From: Neoconidiobolus thromboides FSU 785
Taxonomy: Eukaryota; Entomophthoromycota; Entomophthoromycetes; Entomophthorales; Neoconidiobolaceae
DNA length: 57,109 nt
Direction of reading: 5' to 3'
Assembly (NCBI GenBank): GCA_025603075.1
Contig: MU626390.1
Coordinates: forward strand, 1-57,109
Shown: positions 46,900 through 57,109 of the stretch, one piece after another
How positions within the stretch are numbered: the first letter of the stretch is position 1
How the letters are laid out: each line of letters begins with the position of its first letter
Program-made: the position numbers and the translations under genes
The notes under the pieces: model-generated
Seen by the model: only the letters and a program-made list of their open reading frames with translations
Told to the model about the DNA's origin: nothing
Databases searched by the model: none

Positions 46900-48618
46900 A
46901 TGCCAACCCTAAAAACACCGAGTAAGAGTCAATTACGATGCAATCAATGTATAAAGATCCATCGACAGTGCTGCCGTAGTTTACCAGAATGCGAACGATG
47001 TACTCAAAGAGGAGTAACATGCACTTATACTTTAAAAACGAATTATAAAAAGCAAACATACAAGTTTGAAGATAAAGTAGCCACATTTCGAGTGAATGAA
47101 CCCATTGAAGAACAACTTGAAATTACAAAAAAGGTAACAGAAGACTCCAATTATCAAACTAAGTTTCGGTTTAATGTGATCAGATTACCTAAAGATTTTA
47201 ATAAAAATTATACCGTTATATCCATTATGCAACAATTCCCACGTAAAGAAGCATTGGGTAATTTAATGACATTGATTCAATATCCATCTCCCTATAAACC
47301 TAGTGAAGGTATAAGTTTATTTTTAAAGTTAACGGAAAAGCTGGGCATCTTTGTACGCAAACAATTACAAAAGGTAAAATTAGAACAGAAAAGCATTGAG
47401 CATTCTAATGAAAATCAAACCATCTTGAATTTAGCTTATCAACATTATTTTGATTATAATAATTTAATTTTGCCTTTATTTATTGAAAGAGAGTTTCAAT
47501 TCGATACTAAAAATACCGTATTAAAAGCAGCCATCTTAGCCTCCGGTTTATCTTGGTTAAAACCTGATTCAACTATCACCAGGCTATTAAAGTATTTTGA
47601 AGCTAAACTATATAACAATTTACACCTGTGTTACAAAATCTCACCAACTTTAGAAAATTTACAAATTATAATAATCACCATCTCTAGTTTGTCTTCTTTC
47701 TCATGGCTCGGTAAATTAAAAGAAAAATTACTAGCTCAGGCTTATAGGATCACCACTTTTTTAGCTATTCATAAAACATGTTACAAATTATCAAAAACTC
47801 GTAATCAAGAACGAGGATTAGCTTATTCTGCTTTAATTTATTTACATTTAAATTCCAATGTCTTAGCTGGTAATTATTTACCTATTCCCTTTAAATCGGA
47901 AGCTTTAATGGCAGTCTTTATAACCATACAAGCCCAATTAACTAACAACAATAGAAAGAGGGAGTTGAATTTAACTAAAGTATGCCATATTCTCTTTAGT
48001 TCTTATTACAATGAGTTGGCTATTTTAATATATGATTTATGTCTGTTAAAAAACGAGTACATTAATTGTAATCAATCGCCTTCTCAGCTAGCCAACAAAA
48101 GCAAAGAATTATTAAATCAATTAAAACAAATATCCTTTAAATATGTGATGTTGTTTACAAAATTGGGCAATTTTAAGGGTGTTAAAAATAAACTAGAAAT
48201 AATCAACCAGTTTAAAAATCATATATTGTTTAATTATCATTATCATAACTATTTTATAAATTCATTAAAATTTTATACACCGACTCATCCTGATAAAGCC
48301 ACTACTGAAACTCCACCGGCTGATATTGAACAAATCAATAATACTTTATCACAATGTCAACAGATTATTAAGTATGCTGATTTACTACCTAAATTTCATA
48401 TGCTTACTTTTGGTATAGCTCAATTGGCTCAATGTTTAATGTTTGTTAAAAGGTATAAAAAGAAAGAAGATACAGGGCTACAAACTAGTTTACTTTCAGG
48501 TGAATTGTATTTAAAAGGGCTGATGGAAGTCGAAAGTTTTGCTATGATGGTACGACTAAATCTTTGGTTATTGGGACTCGTTGAAGATAGCTTAGGAAAG
48601 GGTGGAAAGAGGAAATAA
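46900..48618 (+). CDS. Zn2Cys6 transcription factor, local paralog family member D
   Basis: A single exon of 572 aa. I use the ATG at 46900 (MPTLKTPSKSQLRCNQC); the frame is open a few codons upstream but without another ATG. The zinc cluster is at residues 14-41, with the family spacing and an additional Cys25 next to the third ligand (RQCCRSLPEC). Shared blocks: YKKQTYKFEDKVATFRVNEP, ALGNLMTLIQYPSPYKP, LILPLFIEREFQFDTKNTVL, SPTLENLQIIIITISSL, YFINSLKFYTPTHP and FGIAQLAQCLMFVKRYKKKE. The C-terminus is basic (GKGGKRK). Presumed nuclear regulator. It lies 1 kb downstream of the decayed fifth member, which resembles it most in the KFY...INNTL region. Confidence 0.85.
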   Translation: MPTLKTPSKSQLRCNQCIKIHRQCCRSLPECERCTQRGVTCTYTLKTNYKKQTYKFEDKVATFRVNEPIEEQLEITKKVTEDSNYQTKFRFNVIRLPKDFNKNYTVISIMQQFPRKEALGNLMTLIQYPSPYKPSEGISLFLKLTEKLGIFVRKQLQKVKLEQKSIEHSNENQTILNLAYQHYFDYNNLILPLFIEREFQFDTKNTVLKAAILASGLSWLKPDSTITRLLKYFEAKLYNNLHLCYKISPTLENLQIIIITISSLSSFSWLGKLKEKLLAQAYRITTFLAIHKTCYKLSKTRNQERGLAYSALIYLHLNSNVLAGNYLPIPFKSEALMAVFITIQAQLTNNNRKRELNLTKVCHILFSSYYNELAILIYDLCLLKNEYINCNQSPSQLANKSKELLNQLKQISFKYVMLFTKLGNFKGVKNKLEIINQFKNHILFNYHYHNYFINSLKFYTPTHPDKATTETPPADIEQINNTLSQCQQIIKYADLLPKFHMLTFGIAQLAQCLMFVKRYKKKEDTGLQTSLLSGELYLKGLMEVESFAMMVRLNLWLLGLVEDSLGKGGKRK

Positions 48619-49529
48619 AATGAGAGAAAGTAATGAGCTGTATATAGAAGAAGGCCATATATTTTATTTATGAATAAATGTAGTTAGCTTAGTTTTTTGT
48701 TGTATTTTTGAAATTTCATAGTTCATATTGACTCTTGTATCATTTCTTTATGACTGTTACTTGTATCTTAAACTATTGCTATTTCATGAACTAAGTTTAA
48801 ATTTAATAATGACTTTTAAGATGTTATAATTGGTCTTTAAGTTTGAAATATTATCTAAACTAATTTAAGTTTAAATTCAGCGCTAATTTATAAGTCCGAT
48901 CATATTTTTCCAAAAAAACAATTTAACTCCGATTATTAAAAAAAAAAACTTCATTTTCACTAATAACTTATAGCAAAAGATTTATTTAATATAATGGAAA
49001 ACTTAATGAGATTAAGTGAATGTCTTTACAAATTAGGAGTAAGCTTATCGATCTATGATATTTAAAAGGCTAAAAAGTAAGACCCTTCTTTACCACCACT
49101 AATCATAAATACAATAAACTGGGACTTTTTTGAAATTGCCTTCCTATGTAAGATTTTGCAAAACTAAGCATTAAATAATACTTCCAAATTAATCCATTAT
49201 TAAGGCTCCACTATTGCTTTCTGGTCAAAATGATACAAATTGTCATTACAGCTAACTGTATTATGTTGACCATTATTAGTTCTTGATTACAATAGACATT
49301 TTAATAAGTATAAATACACTTAAAAACATGAAAGAAAAGGCTGCAATGTGAAAAAGTTAATGCTAGAATTAATTGATTTGGTCAACAATCTCACCCTACG
49401 CAGTAGATTTAAAATCCACCTATAAAAATTGAATTATATTCAACCATTCAAATCAGCATAAAAAACCTTCTGCACTTTATTTGAACTTTTTAGCTTTCAA
49501 TTCCTCAATCTCAAACAACGTAATAAAAA
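48619..49529. other. Intergenic spacer
   Basis: About 910 nt, AT-rich, upstream of the next zinc-cluster gene. No MITE copy or RNA gene recognised. Confidence 0.4.
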
Positions 49530-51336
49530 ATGGTAGTTGCTTGTTTACGCTGTCGTAAAGATAAAAAGAAGTGTGATGGGGTTCAACCTTTGTGTACCCG
49601 GTGTAATACCAAAGACTGGTCCTGTGCGTATCCAGAGGTAGCTAGACAGCCTAGAGTCAAAGTATCAGAAATAAGAAAAAAGGTGACTTATCTTGAAGGA
49701 ATAATAAAGAAGTTAGGGTTGGATAACTTGAGTAAATGGAACGGTGCGAAAATTGATAGTATTATTGATCAATATAGATGTGATAATTTTTATAATAATA
49801 ATGATGGATTCAACATGAATTTTAAATTGAGAGAAAATATGTTAAGTAATTTTATAAATAGCAATACAAGTACAAGTATGACTAAAAGGGTCAAGCAGCC
49901 ATACTTAAATTATCTAATGAGGGTCTTTATTGATCATTGTCACCCAACGTTACCATTTATAAGCTTAGAAAAGTTACGATCTTATCAATCAGAAGTGGAT
50001 ATCAACTCCGCATTGATGTGTGCTATATTATGTAAAACGCATCGTTATTTACAACAGATAAAAAACAAGTCCACTTTAAATCCACCATTAAATGAAGATA
50101 GGTTTTATAACCATGTCATCTATCTATTACAAAACAACAATAGTTATCAAAGCTTATCCGACTTACAAGCAGAAATTCTTATTGGTTTTGAAGAGTTTGG
50201 GCAAAACTTAAAAGACATATGTTCCCAAAGAGATGTGAAAATCATGGCTAGAGCACACATCCTAAACTTACATAACCTTACCAGCTATACTGAATCAATT
50301 ACTAAATTGAATGATACTGAAAATAGGTTTGAAAGAGTAACTACATGGATTACTTGTATTTTTTATGATCAAATAATAGCTATGTTTACAAAAAAACCGA
50401 CATTGACACCAGCACAATTTTTGGAACAAAGTTATATTGAAGAAATACAAAGGATTGATAGTGAGATTTTTGGTAGAGGAAACAGTGTGTATAATGGAAG
50501 CATGAATATTGATAGGAAAGATTCGATCAAAAGTAATGGATTATCATTGACACCACCTTCGTTGTCTTATGATAAAGATTCAGATACTTCCAGTGAGGTA
50601 AGTTAAATAGTAATATTATGATATACTACAAAATTAATATAAGCTTATTTTTTAGTCTCCTAATACTAGCTTATATTATAATAAATACCTTAGACATCAT
50701 AACAAAAGCTGTTTAAGTCATTTGATTCAGTTTCCTAGGTTAGTATACTTATGGGGTAAAGTTTATACAACTAAATATGAAATAATGTTAGGTAAAAACG
50801 GAGAAGAAGAATTGAAAAAATATCGACAATTTTTTTTAAATGCAATTGAAATTAGTAATTCTAGTGTCTGTAGCTTACAGTTTAACAGTAGAGATTTTAA
50901 TACACATACTTATATTGAAGATAACACCTTATTACTGAGATTACAATTATATCTTATGCTACAAGTGATACAAATGGAAGCTTATCAAGCGTTGATCGTT
51001 ACAGCCAATATCGAAAAGGATAAGAAACACTCTTTAGTTCAAGTAGATAGAATTAATGAAATTGAGAATATATATAAGCCTAAGATGATATTAGCTTATT
51101 TAAATATAATGAAAGTATATCATCATGAGATCGATAATTATTGGGATCCCTTTTTATTTAGTAGTATATTTTTAGTTATACCATTATTGGGGGCTGTTTT
51201 ATTAGCTGAAAAAGAAAAATTAAATCAATTAAAACAAGTTGATTTTAATTATGGTAGAGACAAATTATATGAATGTGTAATAGCTTGGCCTTTGGTTTCT
51301 TTTAAAATTGATCATGCTAAAGTAAATCAGTGTTAA
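49530..51336 (+). CDS. Zn2Cys6 transcription factor, separate subfamily
   Basis: Two exons, 49530-50597 and 50656-51336, giving 582 aa. The intron follows SDTSSE and is GTAAGT...TTTTTTAG. The zinc cluster lies at the very N-terminus, residues 5-32 (ACLRCRKDKKKCDGVQPLC), spacing C-X2-C-X6-C-X6-C-X2-C-X6-C with a classic basic KKKCDG. It is followed by a linker and coiled coil VSEIRKKVTYLEGIIKKLG, as in most dimeric zinc-cluster factors. The regulatory domain starts around YLMRVFIDHCHPTLPFIS, matching the family's YFxxxHPxxPFI signature. The segment around the intron is Ser/Asp-rich. It lacks the blocks shared by members A-D, so it is only a distant relative. Presumed nuclear, unknown targets. 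The 3' end faces the convergent deubiquitinase gene. Confidence 0.9.
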
Positions 51337-51480
51337 TTTGACCTATTTTTTATTATTCCAAGCAATACTAGTATTTAAAGTTTTTTATATTGAAATAAAA
51401 AAGAGTAAATTTTTATTAAATAATATATATTCAATAATAATTCCAATAATAATGTAATTATATAACTTAATAGCCTAATT

Positions 51481-54183
51481 TTATTCCCTTTGAAATAGAT
51501 AAACATAAGCATTTTCCATAGGTGGATTAGGTTGATTGGCTACTTTATTATCATTAAATAAAGTCCATTCTTGGTTTAAATTGATATGAGCTACGTAATG
51601 ACCTGTATGTACTGAAGTACCTTTATGAGATATAAAAGATTTTAATTTATAACTTTGATTTACATTATCATGGCCATTATTATATTGATTATTATTATTG
51701 TCAGTTGTCTGAGATTGGGTTTGATGATCATCAATGATACTTCCAATCGGATGATTAAAGATCCATTCTACTGCTCTATCCATATCTCCATTTGTTGCTT
51801 TAATTGCAGAAATTGCATGATCTTCAGGAAATCCCATAGAAGCCAAGATCATGATTTGCTCCATTGTCGGTGTAAATTCGCTATTATTACTGTTATTATT
51901 GCTGTTAGTTGACAAAGGTTCATCAATATCTGGATCTTCTAAGTGATCAAAAATCCAAGCAATTGCTGCTTCTTTATCAGAATTTGTGGCTTTTAAACCT
52001 CGAATACATTTATTTCTAGTAAATCCCATCATCATCAATTGTTCTACATCCATTTCGTTAGCTATAAACTCATCTTCTACTTCATTATCTTCGGGTAATA
52101 ATTCTTCTTCATCTGAATGAATATCTGCTTTATATTGTTGTAATAATTGACTAATATCATTATTTATTGGCATTTTTACAGGAATTTCTAATTTAGTTGG
52201 GATCCAATTAATTAATGCAAATCGATTTAAACTAATTAATAAAACCTCAGGATAAGTTAAAAACTTGGTGATTTTACTTGCTTTACATCCTATTTTACAA
52301 TTAGGACAATGATAATTCTCAATGGTTTCATTACTAAAAAATAATTTAAAACATTCTTCCAATTCCACTTCCAAATACTTATTATCCTCCTCTGAACCCA
52401 CATCTTTAATTACAGGTACTGGAAGAGAAAGAGAAGTGGCTGTTGAAGTTGAATATTTTACTTTATTACACTGTAAACATTGCAATTTTTGTTCCAATTC
52501 AAACTTAAATAATTTGGTTCCCATAGTATCAAAGGAATATAAATTTTCTAATCTTTCTAATTGATTTAATAAATATATAAAATATTCATAGGCATCCTGT
52601 TGTCTCATTGTTGAAAATTCATCATGTCCCTTACCTACTAATTTTTTAAACATAATAGGTGTAAGGCCTTCTTGATGTTGTTTATCATCTTGCATGTTAT
52701 TTTCATTTAATTTACTATATCTCCCAGAATAAATCCCATCTGCTAATTTTACCAATTGACAAAATAAGCAATTTAAAGGGTTCTCGTAACATTCAATTAC
52801 ATGCTGTTTGCCCACTGTCAACAAGAAATCTTTAAATTGTTGAATACTCAACAAAACTTGTAAAACTGAATTTAAATAACAAGTATTACCAAAATTTTTA
52901 AGTCCTGTGTAACCAGGTCCAGATAATGGAGTTAACATATGACCATCTTCTGTTGTCATATTAAACTCATACTTCAAATTATGCTCTAATTGCAATTCCA
53001 TCATATTCTTTTCTGTTTTAATTTGTTCTTCTAATTCAATACCAAAAGGTTTAAGATGAATACTAAGTTCTGGATCAATCATTTCATCATCACATCGATA
53101 ACAATAAATATCTATTATTATTTAAAAAGGGTGTATTGTTATTGAATAGATTAATTTACCTGCTGTTCCATCAGCTGTAATAGTACCTAATTTAACACAA
53201 GCCCCATGGCCTTTTAACTGAAAATGATTTAATCCATGTTCATTACCACCAGATCCATCATAATGTTTTCGACCACATCCAAGGTTACCACATGTTAAAC
53301 ATAACCACAAATTTTCTTTTAAATCACAATCTTCACATTTTACTATTATTAAATAAGAACAAAAATTAATAGTTAATAAAGCGAATGATTGTTAAATAAT
53401 TATATTTACCATTTTGAGTAATCTTTGGTAAATTCTCTAATTGATGAACACCAATCACATGCTCACATGAATTTTTACTTGGTTGCCAAGATTGTACAGT
53501 ATTGCGTTGTAAAGAAGAAGTACCAGTTTCTATGGCAGTGATGGCTTTATCCAACTAAACGAAATAAAAATAAAAAGTTAATATAAAACATTAAAGAGAA
53601 GATATTAATATATCACCCTTTCATCTACACCACTATTTAGCTGAATTTTGCATTCTAAACATTTAGGCTGATAAATCATCTGATAGTCAACTTTATGTTC
53701 TTCATCAACAATCTCCAATTTTGTTAATTTAGGGCTTGGTGCTCCTTCTTCATCCTAAATAAACCCATAAATTAACACTTTTTTATTTTAAATTAATAAT
53801 TTAAAACTTACTCTACTCCCTTCTTTTTCAATTGTGTTTCTTTTAATACTTAACACGATATTATGTGAGGGATATTTCATTTTATGCAACTCACTATGTT
53901 TCATACGTTCTCCATTTTCCCCATCTCCTTCACAACCAACAAATAAACAACTGAGACATACGGAAACACCAGGCGGAGTGTCCTGATATTTGATTTGAAA
54001 TTGATCAGTTATGAAATTTGATTTTTATAATAGTTAATGGATATGGAAATGAATATTAAAATATAAATGAAAATATATGCTTACCTGATCATCAAAACAA
54101 TAATAACATTCTTCTGGATAATAATCCAAATTGGGATTAGCTATTTTAAATTCAGTATTCGCTATATGCGGACAGGTGGACAT
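51481..54183 (-). CDS. UBP14: Ubiquitin carboxyl-terminal hydrolase, USP5 (isopeptidase T)/UBP14 type
   Basis: Disassembles unanchored polyubiquitin to recycle ubiquitin. Start ATG at 54183; six exons: 54085-54183, 53812-53982, 53617-53754, 53410-53554, 53160-53342 and 51481-53111, giving 788 aa (yeast Ubp14 is 781). The donor of exon 3 is an atypical GTGATA. Domain order matches the family: an N-terminal Cys-rich region (TCPHI, CYYCFDDQ, SVCLSCLFVGCEGDG), a UBP zinc finger (KCEDCDLKENLWLCLTCGNL, GCGRKHYDGSGGNEHGLNHF), the catalytic Cys box GLKNFGNTCYLNS (Cys about 323), then two UBA domains inserted in the catalytic fold (VEQLMMMGFTRNKCIRGL and MEQIMILASMGFPEDHAISA), and the His box GTSVHTGHYVAHI (His about 750) with FNDNKV. 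An Asn-rich low-complexity stretch precedes the His box. Confidence 0.95.
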
Positions 54184-55744
54184 TTTCTTTTCTTTTTCTT
54201 ATAGATAGTTTCAAGTATCTTTGTTTAGTAAAGTATAAACTATAGATTATAGTCACTTTTATAGCTTGAAGCTTAGTACACAGATTTTTATTGGTGGGGA
54301 GAATTTAAGCATTTGGTATTACATAGTTTGTTAGAATGACAATTAAAATGACAATAAGAACTTAGGAAATGATATAGCTAAAATCTTGAGGGGGTGTATG
54401 CTATAAGCAGTATATACATGATATTCTGGTGATCTTATAACCTTTGTTTAATTGAGTAAAATAGACGATGGAGTAAGATGATATTAAAGGTAGTTTTTAA
54501 TAAAAATAACGAGGTTTTTAAGTCTCAGTGTTTTGTTCACTTTTTATTGAGCAAAAATTTCAAAAACACTGGATAAACGTTGAAATAACAAAATATCTTT
54601 ATATTATAACTTATAAGTTATAATTTAATTACTAACAAAATAAGGATTTTATAATCGGAATAAAATTAAACCAATGCTCTATATTCTATACCCATTTATG
54701 ATCAATTATTCTTTATCCATATACAATCTTTATTAAAATTATATCAAGAAATTAAAAGTCATTTTATTTATTTAATCAAAAACATTTATATTTAACAGTT
54801 TAGAAAAGAATCATAATAGACTCATATCATCCCTCCTAGTATAAAAATTATCTGTCAATCACCTTTAACTAGATTAATAAAGCATAACATATTGCCAGTT
54901 TGGCTTTATTTAGTATTTCAATTTCAAATCGCAACAAATAAACTTTCATTCACTTATATACGAAATTATAAAGCAACTATACAAGAAGTTATATCAAGTA
55001 TGACGCTTGATTATTTAACTAAATAGTCTTTTTAAGTAGTTTTTTAATTCAGTACCTTGACTTCAGGACCATATTTAGTTCTCTCAATCAAAATTATTAA
55101 AAAAGATAACCCGCTTTCCCCCTTTTTCAAGGGCTCTAGCAGGTTTGATAAGCTTCCACTCAAACGCCGGTTCAAGCTTTCACTTTATTATGTAAACAAA
55201 CTCCTTAATCTCTCTTCCAACCTTCTAAAGACATTACAACAATACCAACTTAGTCCACATTTTTCAAAAAAAAGTATGAAAATTTAGCTTTTTTTCCAAC
55301 TCTTTATAAAAAAAACCATTCCGTTCAAGTGGTTCGCTGTATATCTCCCATATTTACTTTCAATAAGATAAAAACTAGAAAGTTGAATTTGAAACTCAAA
55401 GGAGAGAAAGATGAGAAAAAAATGATATTTATACTGCTGGATTGAAAAGATTGTGGGAAATTTTATTGATTCTAAACTTATTAGTTGGCTTTAGAATCAA
55501 ATTTCGATTTAAGTTGACCTCTTCAATACACGAATGGAATTGATAGTACAACTATAAAGTGGTTACTTTAGTACTTTTAAAAGGATATATAGCTAGATCA
55601 TTATTTGAATTGTAATTTTGTTTTTTAAATTAAACTCACAAATCAATTTATATGTTTTATTTTTAAAACTAACAATTTGAAAACATGTTTATCAAATGTT
55701 TATTAAATTATAAACATAATAATAGTTAAGCTAAAAATAAAACA

Positions 55745-55838
55745 CAGGGTTTTTTTTGTTTTGTTACTTTTTCTATCTTTAAGTACTATTTGAGCGGAAA
55801 ATTGTTAGTAGGATTCTTGAACAAAAAATATATCTCCA
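55745..55838 (+). mobile_element. MITE copy 17 (orientation A), left end decayed
   Basis: Left end reduced to GGGTTTTTTTTG; core AAGTACTATTTGAGCGGAAAA and right end TATCTCCA clear; TA at 55839-55840. Confidence 0.78.
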
Positions 55839-56205
55839 TATGCTGTAAGCTTAAATGAGTAATAACAAACCCAAGTAACTCAAAAAAAATAAGAAATCTT
55901 AACATCTTTAATTTATTTTTTATGTAATAGTTGGTGTTACTAAATTACATCTGGCACAAAATAAATCATCTTTTATCCTGATAAAATATTTAACCTTAAT
56001 TAAATTTTTGCTTTATTTCTTTTATTATAAATCAAAAGTAACTGGCATAAAAAGATAATTTTTGGTAATATAATGATCCATTGTTATTAAAAAAAATTAA
56101 CAATATTATTTTTTTTAAAATTAAATAAAAGGATTTAAAACTGGTACTATGTAATAATATAAAACATATTAAATAAAATATATATCTATTATTGTGTATA
56201 ATAAA

Positions 56206-56245
56206 AACTATTAGTAAAATTCCTAAACAAAAAAACACATCTCCA
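56206..56245 (+). mobile_element. MITE copy 18 (right half only)
   Basis: Only the right half remains: ACTATTAGTAAAATTCC...CACATCTCCA followed by TA. It abuts the start of repeat copy R2. Confidence 0.65.
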
Positions 56246-56250
56246 TAAAA

Positions 56251-56695
56251 TATGAAATAATATTTCATCAGCTTTATGATTGATTATAACATAGTAATCA
56301 CTTAGGCCATTATATTCTCAAGTTGAGCCATAATTAATTCAGGGTCTTTTATTTTAATTTGCTACAGGAATTTCTCACTTCACACTGCAAAGAAATTATC
56401 CTTTTATTTTGATATTTATGCTCATTAAAGTATAAAAAAATCCTTTAAGATAATAACTTGAGGTTTTTTAATTGAGTTATTCCCTGATATTATATTTTTA
56501 CTAAAGCCATTAACTTTTTAAAAGTATTTTATATAAATTCTACAATAGTATTGCTTATTCTATTTGTTTTACATAATCTATAGTCCATTTTAATTACATA
56601 AATTCGGACCTTTTGGCTTATAACCAATTAATCAAGCAAGAACTGCCTTTAACTCCAATTACTGAAGTACTAGGTTTCGTACCAAGTAATTTAGA
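56251..56695. repeat. Dispersed repeat, copy R2 (uninterrupted)
   Basis: Collinear with R1 (13193-13740) but without the MITE found there. The empty site is at 56282-56301, GATTATAACATAGTAATCAC, against GACTATAA-TA-MITE-TA-TAATAATCAC in R1. Confidence 0.75.
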
Positions 56696-56739
56696 AATAT
56701 AGTAAAAAACAGATTTATATAATATATATGTCTAGTATA

Positions 56740-56832
56740 TGGGGTTGTCTGGATTAGTTTCATTATTTTATCCAATTTTTGAAAAATTTTGTATTTTAAA
56801 AACTTTACTTAAAATTCTATAAAATCACATCT
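56740..56832 (+). mobile_element. MITE copy 19 (orientation A), strongly decayed
   Basis: TGGGGTTG...TTAGTTTCATTATTTTATCCAATTTTT then diverged; the right end is recognisable only as TCACATCTT. TA precedes the left end. Confidence 0.5.
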
Positions 56833-57109
56833 TTTATTAAAACAAAAGCACCCCCGAACGCAGTTCTAGATCATTCTATTATAGTTTATACTGTAAATTA
56901 GATGAATTTCTACTAGATATTAAATATATATTCTTATAAAACTTTATTGAGAAATGTTTATTATCGACTGGTTTTATAATTAACATTGCAGATTTGTTAT
57001 CAAATAAATAATCTATTTTAATGTTATAATTACATTATTAATATATTGCCAAGTTAATAAATAGCTGTATGAGAGGGAGTGGTTAGCCCCAAAACTATAA
57101 TTAACCATC

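Larger units (their letters stand above)
54184..57109. other. Gene-free right flank with repeats
   Basis: 2.9 kb upstream of the deubiquitinase. It contains MITE copies 17, 18 (half) and 19 (decayed) and repeat copy R2. The open frames at 55057-55287 and 56032-56268 have no family features; the second overlaps a MITE remnant. No tRNA recognised. Confidence 0.45.

Noticed and set aside
55057-55287. 76-codon + strand open frame in the right flank
   Set aside because: No recognisable motif, no neighbouring exons with coding character, composition like the surrounding spacer.
56032-56268. 78-codon Phe/Ile-rich minus-strand open frame
   Set aside because: Low-complexity AT-rich translation overlapping a MITE remnant; hydrophobicity is expected from composition alone.

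Overview
This window looks like nuclear DNA from an AT-rich fungus. The evidence is: short GT-AG introns (about 40-110 nt, many with a CTAAY-like branch site), fungal Zn2Cys6 transcription factors, fungal-type housekeeping genes (MOT1, EAF7, RPC19, SEC1, UBP14/USP5 type), and very AT-rich intergenic DNA. A mitochondrial methylmalonyl-CoA epimerase points to an early-diverging lineage rather than Dikarya. An entomophthoralean (Conidiobolus-like) fungus is my best guess, but this is inference.

Layout. 1-30 kb is mostly conserved housekeeping genes: a 6-TM ArAE_2-type transporter (cut by the left edge), transketolase, methylmalonyl-CoA epimerase, an aldo/keto reductase, EAF7/MRGBP, a Sec1/Munc18 protein, ribose-phosphate pyrophosphokinase, the 1801-aa Swi2/Snf2 ATPase MOT1, complex I subunit NDUFS8, RPC19, exosome subunit RRP43 and triosephosphate isomerase. 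30-51 kb is a regulator-rich block. It holds four intronless, mutually similar Zn2Cys6 proteins, the decayed remains of a fifth, a fungal-TF-domain protein with no zinc cluster, a separate two-exon Zn2Cys6 factor, and one adenylate-kinase-like gene. 51.5-54.2 kb is a six-exon USP5/UBP14 deubiquitinase. The last 2.9 kb has no gene that I can support.

Repeats. Gene-poor stretches carry at least 19 copies of a MITE of about 100 bp. Its ends are TGGGGATG...CATCCCCA, it usually sits between TA dinucleotides, and its core is a small palindrome. One copy interrupts a dispersed repeat of about 445 bp whose second copy, 43 kb away, keeps the empty site; this pair supports TA target duplication. No transposase for the MITE is visible.

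How the genes relate. The housekeeping genes share no obvious pathway beyond central carbon metabolism (TKL, PRS, TPI) and RNA/transcription machinery (MOT1, RPC19, RRP43, EAF7). The most unusual feature is the local birth and death of an apparently lineage-specific Zn2Cys6 family set among MITEs.

All exon boundaries were derived by eye from reading-frame continuity, splice signals and remembered family conservation. No alignment or database search was run.
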